From: Mya arenaria
Lineage: Eukaryota; Mollusca; Bivalvia; Myida; Myidae
DNA length: 64,000 bases
Direction of reading: 5' to 3'
NCBI RefSeq assembly: GCF_026914265.1
Contig: NC_069135.1
Span: 2,621,001 to 2,685,000 of the forward strand
The translations under genes and the position numbers were made by a program. The notes under the pieces are model-generated. The model searched no databases. It had not been told where the DNA came from and saw only the letters and a list, made by a program, of their open reading frames with translations. This document shows, one piece after another, positions 12,001 through 25,200 of this stretch; positions within the stretch are counted from its first letter, which is position 1, and the number at the start of each line of letters is the position of its first letter.

Positions 12001-15000
12001 ATGTTCGTTTCAATACAATACGATATCTACATGTACCTCGTTATCATCCATGCCAGTTCCTGTTTGACTGTATTGACAGTCCATGTTCTAGAGCGCACGA
12101 CATAGTACACCCGGCGCTCATTGTGAAAAAAAACCTTTAATAACTCTTTTTCAAAAACTAAAACTCCATATATTTAAACATGTTTCAAATCTAGTGAGCC
12201 TATAACTAATTGTGAAATCAACGTGTCTTTATGTGTGCTGGTTTAGAACATAGCGTTTAAAGTACCCTGGGGATCCCACGTGCAGTTTGACCACTCAATT
12301 ATTCATATATATACAAAACGCCTCGTCGAGCCCGCTGTTACATGATACTCATGATGAAGTCGGGTAGCTTCATTAAAATGTTATGACTTATTAATATTTC
12401 ACAGTCACCAGAACTCTAATATAGAAAGCAAAATCCATTGACATATTGAAGTATAAATCAATAGCCATTCAAGTACCAGTACCTACATGTTTTTTTAAAC
12501 GATGGAATTCAATTTTTAAATGTATGGACAGTATCTGCATTGTTCACTTTCTATTTTAGAAAATACAGAAATGCCCGAGTCTCAAAGCAGCATATTGGTT
12601 GTGGTTCTTTTCCAACAAGGAATAAACGGCGAAAATTGTGTAAAATCAGTCAATATTTGTGGGTGAACAACATAGAAAAATGTGTTGTCAATGACAGGTT
12701 ATACATCTTCCACGCATATCAAGCGTTCAAAAATGTGCCAGTTGTATTGTCTGTTCATAGAATAACTTGATATAAGTATATGGGAGATGAAATTTATATT
12801 TAAAGTAAACACAATTTCTAAAAACAAATATATAAATTTCATAATGTTCTAAGTTTTCACAAACCAAGACAATGACCTATTCCCATAACGCCCTGTCCCT
12901 TTTCAGCAGCACCCTTTCCCTTTCTAGCCTGGCTAAAACCTTTACATATAGAAAATGATGCCCCTACTAATGGCGCCGATGGTACAACTATGCAATTAGG
13001 CCCCTATTAAGAGCGCCGATGATACAGTCAGGTAATAAAGCTTATATGAAGCGTTCCGACGATATATACTACTGGGCAATAAGGCCCCTATTGAGGCCCC
13101 TATTTAGATGATACAGCTAGGCAATGAAACCCTTACATGGGGGTAGGTATGTGGTGAATCTAGGCATTGAGCCCCCTATGGTTCCGAATTGCAGTTAGAC
13201 AATAATGCTCCTATTGAGGATTCCGACGATGCCAAACATTGAGGCCCCTATGAGGGTGTCAATATTACAGTTATGCAATATGGCCATCAGACACTAGTTA
13301 GTCACTCTGATACCGTTTGTAAGCAGTATCTTCAGGGGCATGAATTTAGGAATCGCTCCCAGAACCTGGAGGCTTAGATGGTTGACACTTACGAGGTCCT
13401 TTTTGGAGAGCCGCCAGAGTCGCTTGATTTCCCTGAACTGGAGAAACATGCCCTTCAGTGTAACTATCACGATACTCGCCAGGATACACTGGAAATGACA
13501 GAGAATGAGTTAAAATACATAAAAATATTATGATATTCAACAGTTTTACAAGACACTGCAAAGGCTATAATCCCATCTTTAGCATTAAGATAACATAATA
13601 ATGATGGAGAGCATTCTGAAATTATATGTACAGTGTGACTGTCAGTTGCAGTGGAAGAGTAAAAACGATGATAACATTCAAATGTATACGACTATGTGAA
13701 AGCTATACCTCTGGTAGAGACTCGAACAACGGCCCTATGTAGAGCAGCACGACCAGCACCACAGTGGACGAGACCAGACCCACAACCTGGCATGATAGGA
13801 GGGTAGGGGGTTATAATATGCTAGCATTAGTCATGCACGTGGGAATTACTACTACTTACACATTTTTAGAATACTTAAGAATTACTAAGCTTAAGGATTT
13901 ATAATAAATTTTAAATATGTTTTAGTGTTACGGATGTAAGTCCGCAGCCTGGTGAAAGAAAAAATTTAATGTGTATACTAGTAAACGTATTATAATTCTA
14001 TGGTAAATATGATAAGAGATATAATGCGAGTCCTTTGGCTCCCTTACGAGGCGGGCACGGTGGGCGGTGGGCGTGGGTTCCACATGTGGACGCACGTGCT
14101 GATGCTCGAGGCGTGATTGGTCACTGAACTTTTGAATGATTTTAAATGATTTGGTTTGGATTGTTTTTATTAAGCCAGAATCGAGTGTAAAAAGTTAACA
14201 AAAAAAATAGTAAGAGAGCCAAAAGAAAGCAAAATCGTTGAAAATTCGATGAAGTGACCAATCAGATGTTCCTCCTGGTTTCGCACATGCGCACACACCT
14301 GAGTTTTCCCCCCGACTTCCTCCTGAACGGCACTGTCCAGGAGTGATCCCACACACACCATCGAGTTCATCACCGACCCGACAACGTTACAGATGCCAAA
14401 GGCAAGCATTTCCTACAATCAAAGTTTAAAAATGTACAGCAGTGTCAGTAGTATACTGTCTCAATCAACACAACCATCGTTTTCCATAACTCGCGCCAAC
14501 CATCCTTCAATTGACAGCTTCATAAGCCGCGAGCTATAGCAAACGATGGCTATGCATGAGTCCAGGCATTAAACGACAGGAATACCTGGGTCTTTCCGCC
14601 TGCGGTGTCCTGCACGAGGGATCGCGAGAGCGAGGCGGCGGAACAGTAGGCAGAGAAAAACGAGCTGACAAAGTTACACACGCCGCTCGCCACCAATTCC
14701 TTAACATCGGAGAAATTCATGTCAGCATTATGGGTGAGAAGCATACAAAACATTAAAGCGAGAAAACATTTTTATCGTTAAAATACAAAATCAAAGTGTG
14801 TATTGTTCACAGCTATCATAACCCTTCACCAGTCCGAGGGATCAGGATTTCAATGACAAAATGGCATTATCAATAAATATCCACATGGACATGGACATGA
14901 ACATTCTTGCATTTTGACGCGCAAATGTCTAGGTCCCCAGTAGGGGTTTGACATTAATGGCAGTTAGATAGATAGATAGTAAGAACGTGCTATGTATGCC

Positions 15001-18000
15001 AATATTTGAGACTTCTATTATTTGATATAACTGTTAAAACCACATCCTTGTATTACAATTGCACATGTTGTATAGACTGGGCGACTCCGCTGGCTTCATC
15101 CGCTTATATCAGCATGAGGTTTAAATAAGTTATATGTGGAAACAAACGCCATAATATCATGTTTATCAGAATATTTCGCTTATACATCTATGTGATACAT
15201 TATATGGAACAAAGCATCCGGCCGTACCTGGTTGGCATTAACCCTGTAACCGTGTTTATCCGCGAGGATCTTGGCCATGGAGAAGGAAATTGCAAATGCT
15301 ATAAACCCGATCGTTAGTCCGTCCCCAAGCACTTCCGGGATGTACCGGAAATGATGCACCGTCGGCACGGGCAGCCTGCAAGTGCGCAATTCATCACTCG
15401 TTATTAGAACTGAAATCTTTGTGTTTTATTGCATATATCATAACGCCTTAAACGAGTAAAATATGTACTGAACATTATGAAACGGAGACAAATCGTAAAT
15501 AAAACGTGAAATTAATCTGTCTCTGTTGAGAAATGACCAATGCCAATGGTACAACTGTTTAATGTTTCTAAGGGTACAGCACCGGCGTACAACTCTTACC
15601 CAGAAGGGATGTCGCCGACCACAGTAACGCCAAACTTTGTGTCCAGTTTTGTGTAGTAAGACACGATTGTGCTGACCATGATCTGCAGACAACAAAAATA
15701 TATATTCCTTTCATTTTGTTTATATAATAGGTGATTATATTGTAAAAAATCTTTTATTATTCATGTTTGATGTCAGAAATCCGAAAGTAAATGTCTTGCA
15801 TATTGTGAATACCAATGCGTCTAAGATTATCATTTTCCAACATTGCAAGGGTGGATATAATGGAATATCAGAGAAAATGTCACTCACAACAACGAGCTCT
15901 ATGGGCACGGGCATGAGGAGGTGTGGCTTGCACTCCTTGTTGTTGTTGATGCCCTCCTTGATAAGCACGAGTAACAGGATGCACGTGGCAGACGCTGTGA
16001 ACGTCACCATGTTCGTCGTATGGATGTTCAGGAAAAACTCGCGGTAAAACTGAAATATGGAGGAATATTTTACCAAATAATATCAGATCATATCATTATC
16101 TTAAAAACCCCTAATACTAGCAAATTTAGTTAGAGACATATTAAGATTTATTTTATATTCTCATGTACGTATATATGTATGTAAAAGATTCCTAAGAAAA
16201 TGTAATACGTATTGGAAACTTTCAAGAATGCATGTATACTGTGATAGTTGTCAAAAAGAAAATACTCGTTCTATAAGCTGTTAAAGGTTATACAGTTACA
16301 CACGTAGATTAGAGACAGTGGTCCGTGGTAGGTGTGGACGTTGACGCCGAACGCATGCTTGATTTGGCTAGAGAACACGTGCACCGCCGCCCCCGTCGTA
16401 AAGCCGGAGATGAAGGGGTCCGACATAAAGGAGGCCAGGAAGCCCAGCCGTGTGACGCCCATCAGCAGCTGCAGATAAATTTATAAAGCTGTAATACTGC
16501 AGCCCAATAAAAACTGATCATTCATTTCCAATGTAATAAATGTTAAATATATTAGAATACAACTCTACTTATTTAGCCAATGGAATTGCAGATAGATTCA
16601 TTCCTTAGTTTATTTAATTTTATTCATTCACGAAGTCATTTTGTAAAGAAAATTTCGTTATCAATTATTTATTTACTGTATTTACCTCCTAGTATGTGTA
16701 AGTAATCTCACCTGAACGACTCCAACTACAAATGTCAAGGACAGCGCGAAGCCCAGTTTGATGGGATTCGCGTACCCGTCCGTCCGTACGAGGGGCTCGA
16801 TTTGTGGGTTGGGTGGGATCAGTGTGCTACCGTTACCCAGCAACATAGGCGCGAGTGTGGAGTTTCCCTCGTTTAGGACTTTCAGACCCACGTGACTTTG
16901 ATACCCCTTGTTGACCACCTGACCCACCATGAGGCTGATTACGGCGAACGTACCTGGCGTAGAAATAGATAGATGCAATATCGCTTATACATAGAATCAA
17001 GTGTTTGCTCATTATTCAAAAGCCAAGTTTGTCAATCTATTGTTTGTATGTTCTAACAACAAAAACACTCAGCTGACGTTTCAGTCTCGACTGAGTGATG
17101 TATGGCTGTATCGGTTTGGTTTCGTAATCAATCTACTTTTGAGAAAGAGTCGGTGGTGTTTTTTATATATAGCACTTGAAGTATCAGAAGTCATACGTTA
17201 ACATATGATACAGGGATGCGCACTTACCGATGGAGACGTGCCTGGAGGAGCCGAAGAAGAAGTAGAGAAGGACGGGGAAGAAGGACGTGTACAGGCCATA
17301 GATGGGCGGCAGCTGGGCCAGGAATCCGTAGGCCATACCTGTAACACGAGGGGAGAGTGGGGTGAATGATCGTTATATCTAGCGTTCAATATAACAAGGC
17401 TAGGCTGATGACAACTCATACAACATACCGTACAAGCAAACATAAGTAAAAAAAAGTGCTATTATTGTTTCTTAATTACAGCTTATATGATAATTTTGTT
17501 TTTATCATGGCATTATTGGCATTCATAAAACGTTGCCAAATAACAGATTTTCATTCTAACAAAATTTAATTATTATTTCAATCTTGAACTAATTCGGGCT
17601 GGGGGGAATAATATGATAGGTATGTTTTTGCGTATGTTTTAATACAACCCATCGTCGGCAACCACGGAACTTAAATCAATTAAGCTTTATAATTTCTCAA
17701 CGAAGCATGATATAAAATTGTATCGTGACATACGTTGTAAACTCTAACAATAACCTGGTGGAGGTGATATTACTTACCTTGAGGAATATGCATGATGCCG
17801 ACGGTGAGCCCGGCAACGACGTCCTGAAGCAGGTTCTTCCTTATACTGTACCGTCGCATGATGCGGATAAAGGGGAACATCTCGTGCATTACCTTGCTGC
17901 AACACGCGCGGTTGCAGTTCACTTTTGGGCAACATTTTCTGAAAAAAATATGATTTAAAATTCATCTTCAAAATTTAAAATAACAAACCGAATTTGAGCA

Positions 18001-18374
18001 TCACTTTAACAAAACTAAAACAGTGACATAATTGTCAGTTCGAACCGTAGCTAGACCACAGGTTCAATTTGTGAATATAAATCTTACAGAAAATGAAAGT
18101 TGGGCCGTTTGAGTTAAAGAACTACAATTTAAACTTTATATCATCTAAGTTCGTGTATAACACTTGCAATACAAAATCTAGTTATTCATTTAGTTCCATC
18201 GCAAACAAACCTGGTTTCTTGAAGGACGGATTTCGTGTGGTGTTTTATGTTTAGGGTGTTTTCGATGCCTGCGCGTATCCGCTGCTGGGAGGCGTCCAAC
18301 ATGGCCACTCGGTACCGCCGCTTCTTCGTCTTGGATAGCAGCTGCTCCCGTAGTTCGCGATTGATGCTCGCCAT
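9057..18374 (-). CDS. SLC26-family anion transporter with STAS domain
   Basis: Exons in order (minus): 18374-18211, 17938-17778, 17338-17228, 16953-16712, 16468-16304, 16049-15888, 15682-15600, 15375-15228, 14699-14586 or 14412-14299, 13786-13709, 13488-13393, 11914-11808, 11676-11607, 11244-11038, 10762-10556, 10330-10276, 9840-9719, 9458-9057. All are GT-AG and phases join, giving 897 residues with one alternative exon. SLC26 signatures: [59 protein letters not shown] and LWRLSKKDL. The cytosolic STAS domain starts at [19 protein letters not shown], has a basic insert with KRKRR, and resumes at [15 protein letters not shown]. The last exon is strongly acidic (runs of Asp/Glu). The protein should move chloride, bicarbonate, sulfate or similar anions across the plasma membrane. 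Human orthologue not assignable by eye. Confidence 0.93.
12886..13285. repeat. Degenerate tandem repeat of about 40 bp in an SLC26 intron
   Basis: Recurring phrases GGCCCCTATT, GCGCCGATGAT and ACAGTTAGGCAATA occur roughly every 40 bases, about nine times, with many mismatches. It lies in the long intron between 11914 and 13393. Confidence 0.7.
14299..14412 (-). other. SLC26 alternative exon B (Leu-Asp version of the anion site)
   Basis: A second 114-base exon with the same phase and the same first and last residues ([10 protein letters not shown] to VGGKTQ), lying 173 bases after exon A. It is fully open, with acceptor TTGTAG and donor GTGTGT. The motif is SLLDSAVQ, so the Ser-Arg pair becomes Leu-Asp. 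Inclusion of both exons would keep the frame but duplicate a membrane helix, so mutually exclusive splicing is the simplest reading. This is inference; no transcript data are available. Confidence 0.85.
14586..14699 (-). other. SLC26 alternative exon A (Ser-Arg anion-site version)
   Basis: A 114-base exon, phase 0 at both ends, 38 residues, from [10 protein letters not shown] to AGGKTQ. It carries SLSRSLVQ. In prestin and relatives the Ser-Arg of this motif, at the start of transmembrane helix 10, lines the central anion site; here they would be residues 437-438. Acceptor TTAAG, donor GTATTC. It reads directly after NANQ of the preceding exon and before VVGLVSS of the next, as in other SLC26 proteins. 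Confidence 0.88.
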
Positions 18375-19599
18375 GGTAACCGAACACGAGTTATTTGTCC
18401 AAATACGTTTTTAAAAATGGTATATAATTATATGCATTTATTTTTTCAAACAATCCATATACTAATCATAATGTAAACACATTCAAAATGTCATTATGAG
18501 GTCAACAGTTTTTATTCGTTGATTTTTAAGTAACCTGTCCTTGTTCTCACTTCCACGATGTCTTTTCAATTGCAAAAGCTCTGATGGTCACAGTTCTGAG
18601 TTTCCGGTTTCAGATGCCCAGCCTTCTGCTGACTGCACGAGGTATTCGAGCGCCGTGAGGAGGTATGTAAACGTATGTCGTATCCAGATAAAGAACATAA
18701 AAATCACCATCTTATTATCTGCGATTAAAACTCTATTTAATAAATGAATAAAGTATACTTCTCGTAAAATACCAGTTAATATTAATATGTGTTTAATCAC
18801 TTAAAATAAATATTCGCGATTGTTGTGTTAGCGTGTTCTTCGAAACACAAAGCATCCAATTGAAATGAAATCCTCAAATATACAGCAGTCTATTTTGCCA
18901 AATGAAGTGTGAATTTTGACAAGATATCAATTGTTTGAACCATGTGACAGTGCCAGTGATTGACGGGACCTATCAATTTCACATCACATAATCGATGATC
19001 GTTACAAATCACCAATAAGTTTTTATTGTTTTAATTGCCTACAGCAAAATGCCAAAACTCACTTTTGCGGCTTTCTTTTTGTTGGATGTGAACGTAAATT
19101 TGTTATCGTTTCAAGCAACAACAAATTCAATATTTAGCCGCGTTAGGTCGTAAATTCTTCAAATGTCCAGGGCATAAATGGCAATCACTTAAGATATCCG
19201 ATCATGGTACGATTTATTATTAAGCTTGTCAGTTCGTTCGGCCATTGGCAATAATGTTAAATGTTGATGCATGTGCCCCTTGTAATGTTGGTATAATTTG
19301 AAGGAGTATCGCTGATTGATAAAACTATGTCCAAAAAGACAACTACAATATACATTCAGATATTACAGTTTGTTTGGGGTTTATTTACTTTATTTTAACT
19401 GAAATCGAACATGAACTATTCCGTTTTGCAATATCCTTAGACAAAGACGTCGAGTTTCTAATAAAAAAGGAGAATTTTTATTTACTACAAGCTTACAGCC
19501 TATGAGATACATATAATATAAACATGTATTATATATAAATACTTTCGGTATAACAACTTTCAAAATCAATCATAATGTATAAACAAAATGAAGTGCTTA
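18375..19599. other. Upstream region of SLC26; one GC-richer segment
   Basis: Mostly AT-rich with no gene recognised. About 18541-18662 is richer in GC than its neighbours, is open in plus-strand reading, and ends in GAGGAG followed by GTATGT, a donor-like junction. It could be a 5' exon or promoter element of a neighbouring gene, but nothing confirms that. Confidence 0.35.
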
Positions 19600-20965
19600 T
19601 AAATGCCTCCAACATTCACCTTATTGTACACCAGGCCTCCAACATTCACATAATTGTACACCGGGCCTCCAACATTCACATAATTGTATACCGGGCCTCC
19701 AACATTCACATAATTGCACACTAGGTCTCAAACATTCACATAATTGTACATCGGGCCTCCAACATACACATAAGTGTACACCGGGCCTCCAACATTCACA
19801 TAATTGTACACTAGGCCTCCAACATTCACATAATTGTGCACAAGGCCTCCAACATTCACATAATTGTACACCGGGCCTCCAACATTCACATAAGTGTACA
19901 CCAGGTCTCCAACATTCACATAATTGTACACCAGGCCTCCAACATTCACATAATTGTACACCAGGCCTCCAACATTCATATAATTGTACACTAGGCCTCC
20001 AACATTCACATAATTGTGCACAAGGCCTGCAACATTCACATAATTGTACACCGGGCCACCAACATTCACATAAGTGTACACCAGGCCTCCAACATTCACA
20101 TAATTGTACACCAGGCCTCCAACATTCACATTAGTGTACACCAGTCCTCAAACATTCACATAATTGTACACCAGGCCACAAACATTCATATAATTGTACA
20201 CCGGGCCTCCAACATTTACATAAGTGTACACCAGGCCTCCAACATTCACATAATTGTACACCAGGCCACTAACATTAACATAATTGTACACCATGCCCCA
20301 ATATTCACATAATTGTACACCAGGTCACAAACATTCACATAATTGTACACCAGGCCACAAACATTCATATAATTGTACACCAGGACTCCAACATTCACAT
20401 AATTGTATACCAGGCCCCAACATTTACATAATTGTACACCAGGCCACTAACATTAACATAATTGTACACCAGGCCCCAACATTCACATAATTGTACACCA
20501 GGTCAAAAACATTCACATAATTGTACACCTTGCCTCCAACATTCACATAATTGTAGACCAGGCCTCAAACATTCACAAAATGGTACACCAGGCCTCCAAC
20601 ATACACATAATTGTACATCAGCCCACAAACATTCACATAATTGTACACCAGTCCTCCAACATTCACATTGTTGTACACCAGGCCCCAACATTCACATAAT
20701 TGTACACCACTCCTCCAACATTCACATAATTGTACACTAGGCTTCCATTATTCACATAATTGTACACCAGTCCTCAAACATTCACATAATTGTACACTAG
20801 GCCTCCAACATTCACATAATTGTACACCAGACCTCCAACATTCGCATAATTGTACACCAGGCCCCAACATTCACATAATTGTACACCAGTCCTCCAACAT
20901 TCACATAATTGTACACCAGGCCTCCAACATTCACATAATTGTACACTAGTCCTCAAACATTTTTG
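19600..20965. repeat. 30-bp tandem satellite, about 45 copies
   Basis: The unit is CCTCCAACATTCACATAA followed by TTGTACACCAGG. Because 30 is divisible by three, several frames stay open as 10-residue peptide repeats; these are not treated as genes. A six-unit higher-order copy is visible: the variants GTGCACAAGG and CACTAGG at 19801-19900 recur 180 bases later at 19981-20080. The array lies between the divergently transcribed SLC26 and cyclase genes. Confidence 0.93.
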
Positions 20966-21244
20966 AGTACTGGACACTTTAGCTTGCACTATTCTTTGTT
21001 TAATATTGCAATCTTCCAAACTGATCATATACATACTCAAAACAATGTTTAAGAAAGAAATTAATGTACATTTCAGACATTACATACATACACGATATTC
21101 GGTAGTTCGTGAGCTATTTTTCAATGTGTTTTTACTGTTATTGTTGTAAAATAGGCCACATAAAACGAAAACGATTTTTCGTTCAAAGGATTTATCGCAC
21201 ATACATATTGTTTCGAAAACCAACAAAATGTAACCACATGATGA

Positions 21245-21280
<36 letters not shown>

Positions 21281-22202
21281 TGATGATGATGATGATGATG
21301 ATGATGAAAATCAATGAAAATCAATGAAAATCAATTGATAAATATAGCGAAGTTTTTAAAGAGTATACTGGATTATTTTAGAAATACACCAGGCTAATTA
21401 GCAATTACATCAATTTTGCTATAAATCGTTACATAATTGTACAAATATATTTATAGTATAAGTCTAAGTTAACTCAACAAGATAAATAATACTGTTGTTG
21501 TTTTGGTTTGTGGGGGGGGGGGGGGGGGGGGCGGTTCTTTAGTACTAACACAGCTTGAACTTTATTAATAGTGTGTTCATTTGTTGTAAACCTCGTACCA
21601 CATGTATTATATGTGCAGATTGTACAATAAAATTGGTAAACTTTCATTCTATAACTCTTTCAGGCACTGACATGTTAAATGGCGTTAAGGAAGGCATTGA
21701 TTTTTTCAAAAAGGTGCAAATAGGCCGATTTTAGGGATGATAATAAGATGCTAATAACTCACAATTGTCCGTTACCATGGTGATTTTAGCACAAACATGG
21801 ATGCTAATGTCTTGGTTAAAATGGTCGGAAATTACAAGACTTCTTCGAGAATGGGTAGATTGAGTAAATTACTATTTTAGACATATCTTATGTGAAGCAT
21901 GGATACAATTTCAGTCAGGAGATTCCAGTAAAGTATGTCATTGTTTTTTTATATATAAAACAGTATGCTGTTGTCTTACATAAGGTTCCGATTTCAACCT
22001 CATCCTGGCATGTTTGCAGAAGACGGAGTTGTTATTGTTTTGTTTTTTAATTCAAAGCATACCATAGCATGTAACTGTACATTTCAGAGTTCAAGAGTTT
22101 GTCCTTACAATCACAGTTGCCTCGACAAATCACCTTTAGTTGGTTGGTGTTCATCTAGTGGTCATCTAGTGGTCATCTAGTGGTCATTTAAAGTCCTCCA
22201 AA
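20966..22202. other. Upstream region of the NIT guanylate cyclase
   Basis: Contains a GAT/GAC trinucleotide microsatellite at about 21239-21306, a run of 20 G at 21512-21531, and three direct copies of GGTCATCTAGT just upstream of the start (about 22152-22185). No coding sequence was recognised. Confidence 0.6.
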
Positions 22203-25200
22203 ATGCCGTGGTGGAGTAAAAGCAAGGGGACCATTCATCCTGCAAAGGTACGACGATTATACTATTAACATAGACGATTCGGAATTAATAGTATGCTAGT
22301 ACTCAATAATATAATGCATTTTCTTTTCTGAAGATATATTCATTGACTTTATAAACCGTTTCTGGGAAATGAAAATCAAAAGGATGATTTGTCAATAACT
22401 AACTCATTTTACAACATTATATTGTTTAAAACTTCACGGTCCATTTACAAAATCCGAATTATTTATAGGCAAACATTATAGCTTGATTTAAATATTTTTA
22501 ATGCATTATCATGTTTAACTCATGTTACATTATGATCAAAACAAAAAAGCATCTAATTTGTGTACAAATATTAGCCTTTATAAAGTGTTGTTTCTTTAAA
22601 TTATTACCTACGTGTGCACAAAATCTCCAGTTGAAAAAGCTCACACATATCGGTAATCGTGTTTCATCTGTTCAAAATTCATATGCTTTTTTGGTTTTGA
22701 TCATTAAAATCAAATGAGTTACACATGGTAATTCATTAAAACTATATTTTGAGCCTTTTTGTTTTCGAATCCAGAGAATGATACACATTAAGAAATTATC
22801 AAGCTGATCATAGTTTGAAATGATGCCCAATAGTGGTGTGATACCTAAAATAGTGTGCTAAATTGGGCAAGCACTTTATAATGTTCGAAATACTAGGAGT
22901 AGAAAGCGTGAAAGTGAAGACAAGTATGTACTATACTTCTCACCCAGCGGTAGAGCCAGTCCAGAAGCCCGCGTTCATATGAACATAACTGTACAGATGC
23001 ATACATTTCTATAGCAGGTTGGTCTGCAGGCGTCCATTTCCGGCTCGACGGCATCCATGACGCCGTCCCAGCTCGACGCCGCCATTATGAACATGCTTTC
23101 CGTCAACAACACCGGCAACAGGTGCCAGAACGCATGCAGAGGTACGCACCTGCTTTCAAAGTGAAAAGTCTGCTTCTATATAACAAATACCGCTTCTATA
23201 CGCAAGTTCCTTGTACAAAATGTATATAATTATAGTAAACTGTGTCTGGTATACTAGGAATTACAATTTGTACCGCTTGACCAACTGTTCATTTGTAGAG
23301 AAATGTGTCGTGCTCATTTCGATATTTAACATTGTGTTGCTTCTTTCACCAGACTGCAGTTAAAAAACTTTGTAGAAGGCAGTTACAGAATAACAATTGC
23401 AGATAATCAGCTATCTTTTAATTCCGTCTACTGTTTAAAAGTCATACATTCCACAGTTCTTCGCATCCTGTGCAACTGCAAATATTACACGATTGTGTTT
23501 ATTATAATTGCTAATCACACTGTCGCGCATATTTATTTCGCTAGATCTGCTCAAAGATGGGCGATATCGTTTTAAATACTTTAAGTACTGTACAAAAGTG
23601 TTTAAAAGCATTTTACTCTGTCAGTTATGACTTTAATAAAAACTGTACATTATACGTCCGACAATGGAACACTACACCCATGGATAATAATCATGATGAT
23701 GATTTACTTCGACAAGCAAGTCGATAAGTCCATAACTTCTACCTTTACCCCACCCAACCTATTTCACAGGTGACCCGATCACGACCGCAGGCCAGCGGAA
23801 TCAGATGATCAAGATGTTGGCCATCATCCTCATCCCCGTCCTCATCTTGGTCGGCCTAACCGGAAACTCTTTCGGAACCACTCTCAACAATTACCTCTAC
23901 TCAAACTCCATTAGATCTACCCTACTCTTCAGGTAGGTTAATTGTCAATACTGTACTCTTCTAGATGTTCTTAGTGTTTTGTTTAATCCAACGTTTTCTA
24001 TCTTTTCAAAAAATATTATAATTATGCCTGGTACTCCAGTATGACCTATCCTATAACTGTCTGGTGCAATTTTAACAGAGCCTGGTGACTGTAATTTTTT
24101 AAGTAAGTGTTGGCAAACATGCAAAAAGTGTCATTTTACCAGACTGTTCATCGTAAAAGCGGAGAATGATAGTTATGGAATGTATGTAATCACTCTTTAT
24201 TTGACCCTCCAGTTTGGACATGGCATACATGATCCGGGCCCTGCAGCGAGAGCGGGACGGCAGCGCCCTCTACTTGAGCTCCATCAGGCCGGAAACCAAG
24301 GGTTTCCTCCTTGAACGTTACCAGGTAACACTGCGAGACACGCCATGGCAATATTATAGGTGTTGGTTGTTTTATATCTTAAAATGGCTCACAAATTTGT
24401 TAACTAGTCTTCATTTATTGTTTTCGTGATTGGCATTAAACATTGTTCTCGTTGGCTTCAATTTCAATTATGGTCCTCGCTGGCATTAAATATTGTACAT
24501 GTTTGCTTGATTCATTTTCCTCTTTGCATTAAACATTGTTCTCGTTTATAACTTTATATTAATCATTGTCCTCATTGGCATAAAGCTTTGTCCTCATTGA
24601 CATAAAATAGTGTTGTCATTGGCATAAAACATTGTCCTCATTGGCATAAAACATTGTCCTCATTGGCATAAAACATTGTTCATAAAACACTGTTCTCATT
24701 GGCATAAATCATTGTCCTCATTAGCATAAAGCATTGTTCTCATTGACATAACGCATTGTTCTCTTTGGCATAACTCATTGTCCTCATTAGCATAAAACAG
24801 CGTTCTCATTGGCATTAAACATTGTTCTCATTGGCACAAATCATTGTCCTCTTTGGTATAAAGCATTGTCCTCATTGGCATAACTCATTGTTCTCATTGG
24901 CATAAATCATCGTCCTCCTTGACATAAAGCATTGTTCTCATTGGCATTTATCATTGACCTCATTGGCATAAATCATTGTCCTCATTGGCATAACTCATTG
25001 TTCTCATTGGCATAAATCATCGTCCTCCTTGACAAAAAGCATTGTCCTCATTGGCATAAATCATTGTCCTCATTGGCATAAAGCATTGTCCTAATTGTCA
25101 TAAATCATTGTTCTTATTGGCATAAATCATTGTCCTCCTTGGCATAAATCATTGTTCTCATTGGCATAAATCATTGTTCTCATGTGCATAAAGCATTGTC

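Noticed and set aside
19728-20949. Several open frames of about 10-residue repeats
   Set aside because: These are shadows of the 30-bp satellite on both strands.
21121-21327. Open frames with runs of His, Arg, Met or Thr
   Set aside because: They come from a GAT/GAC trinucleotide microsatellite.
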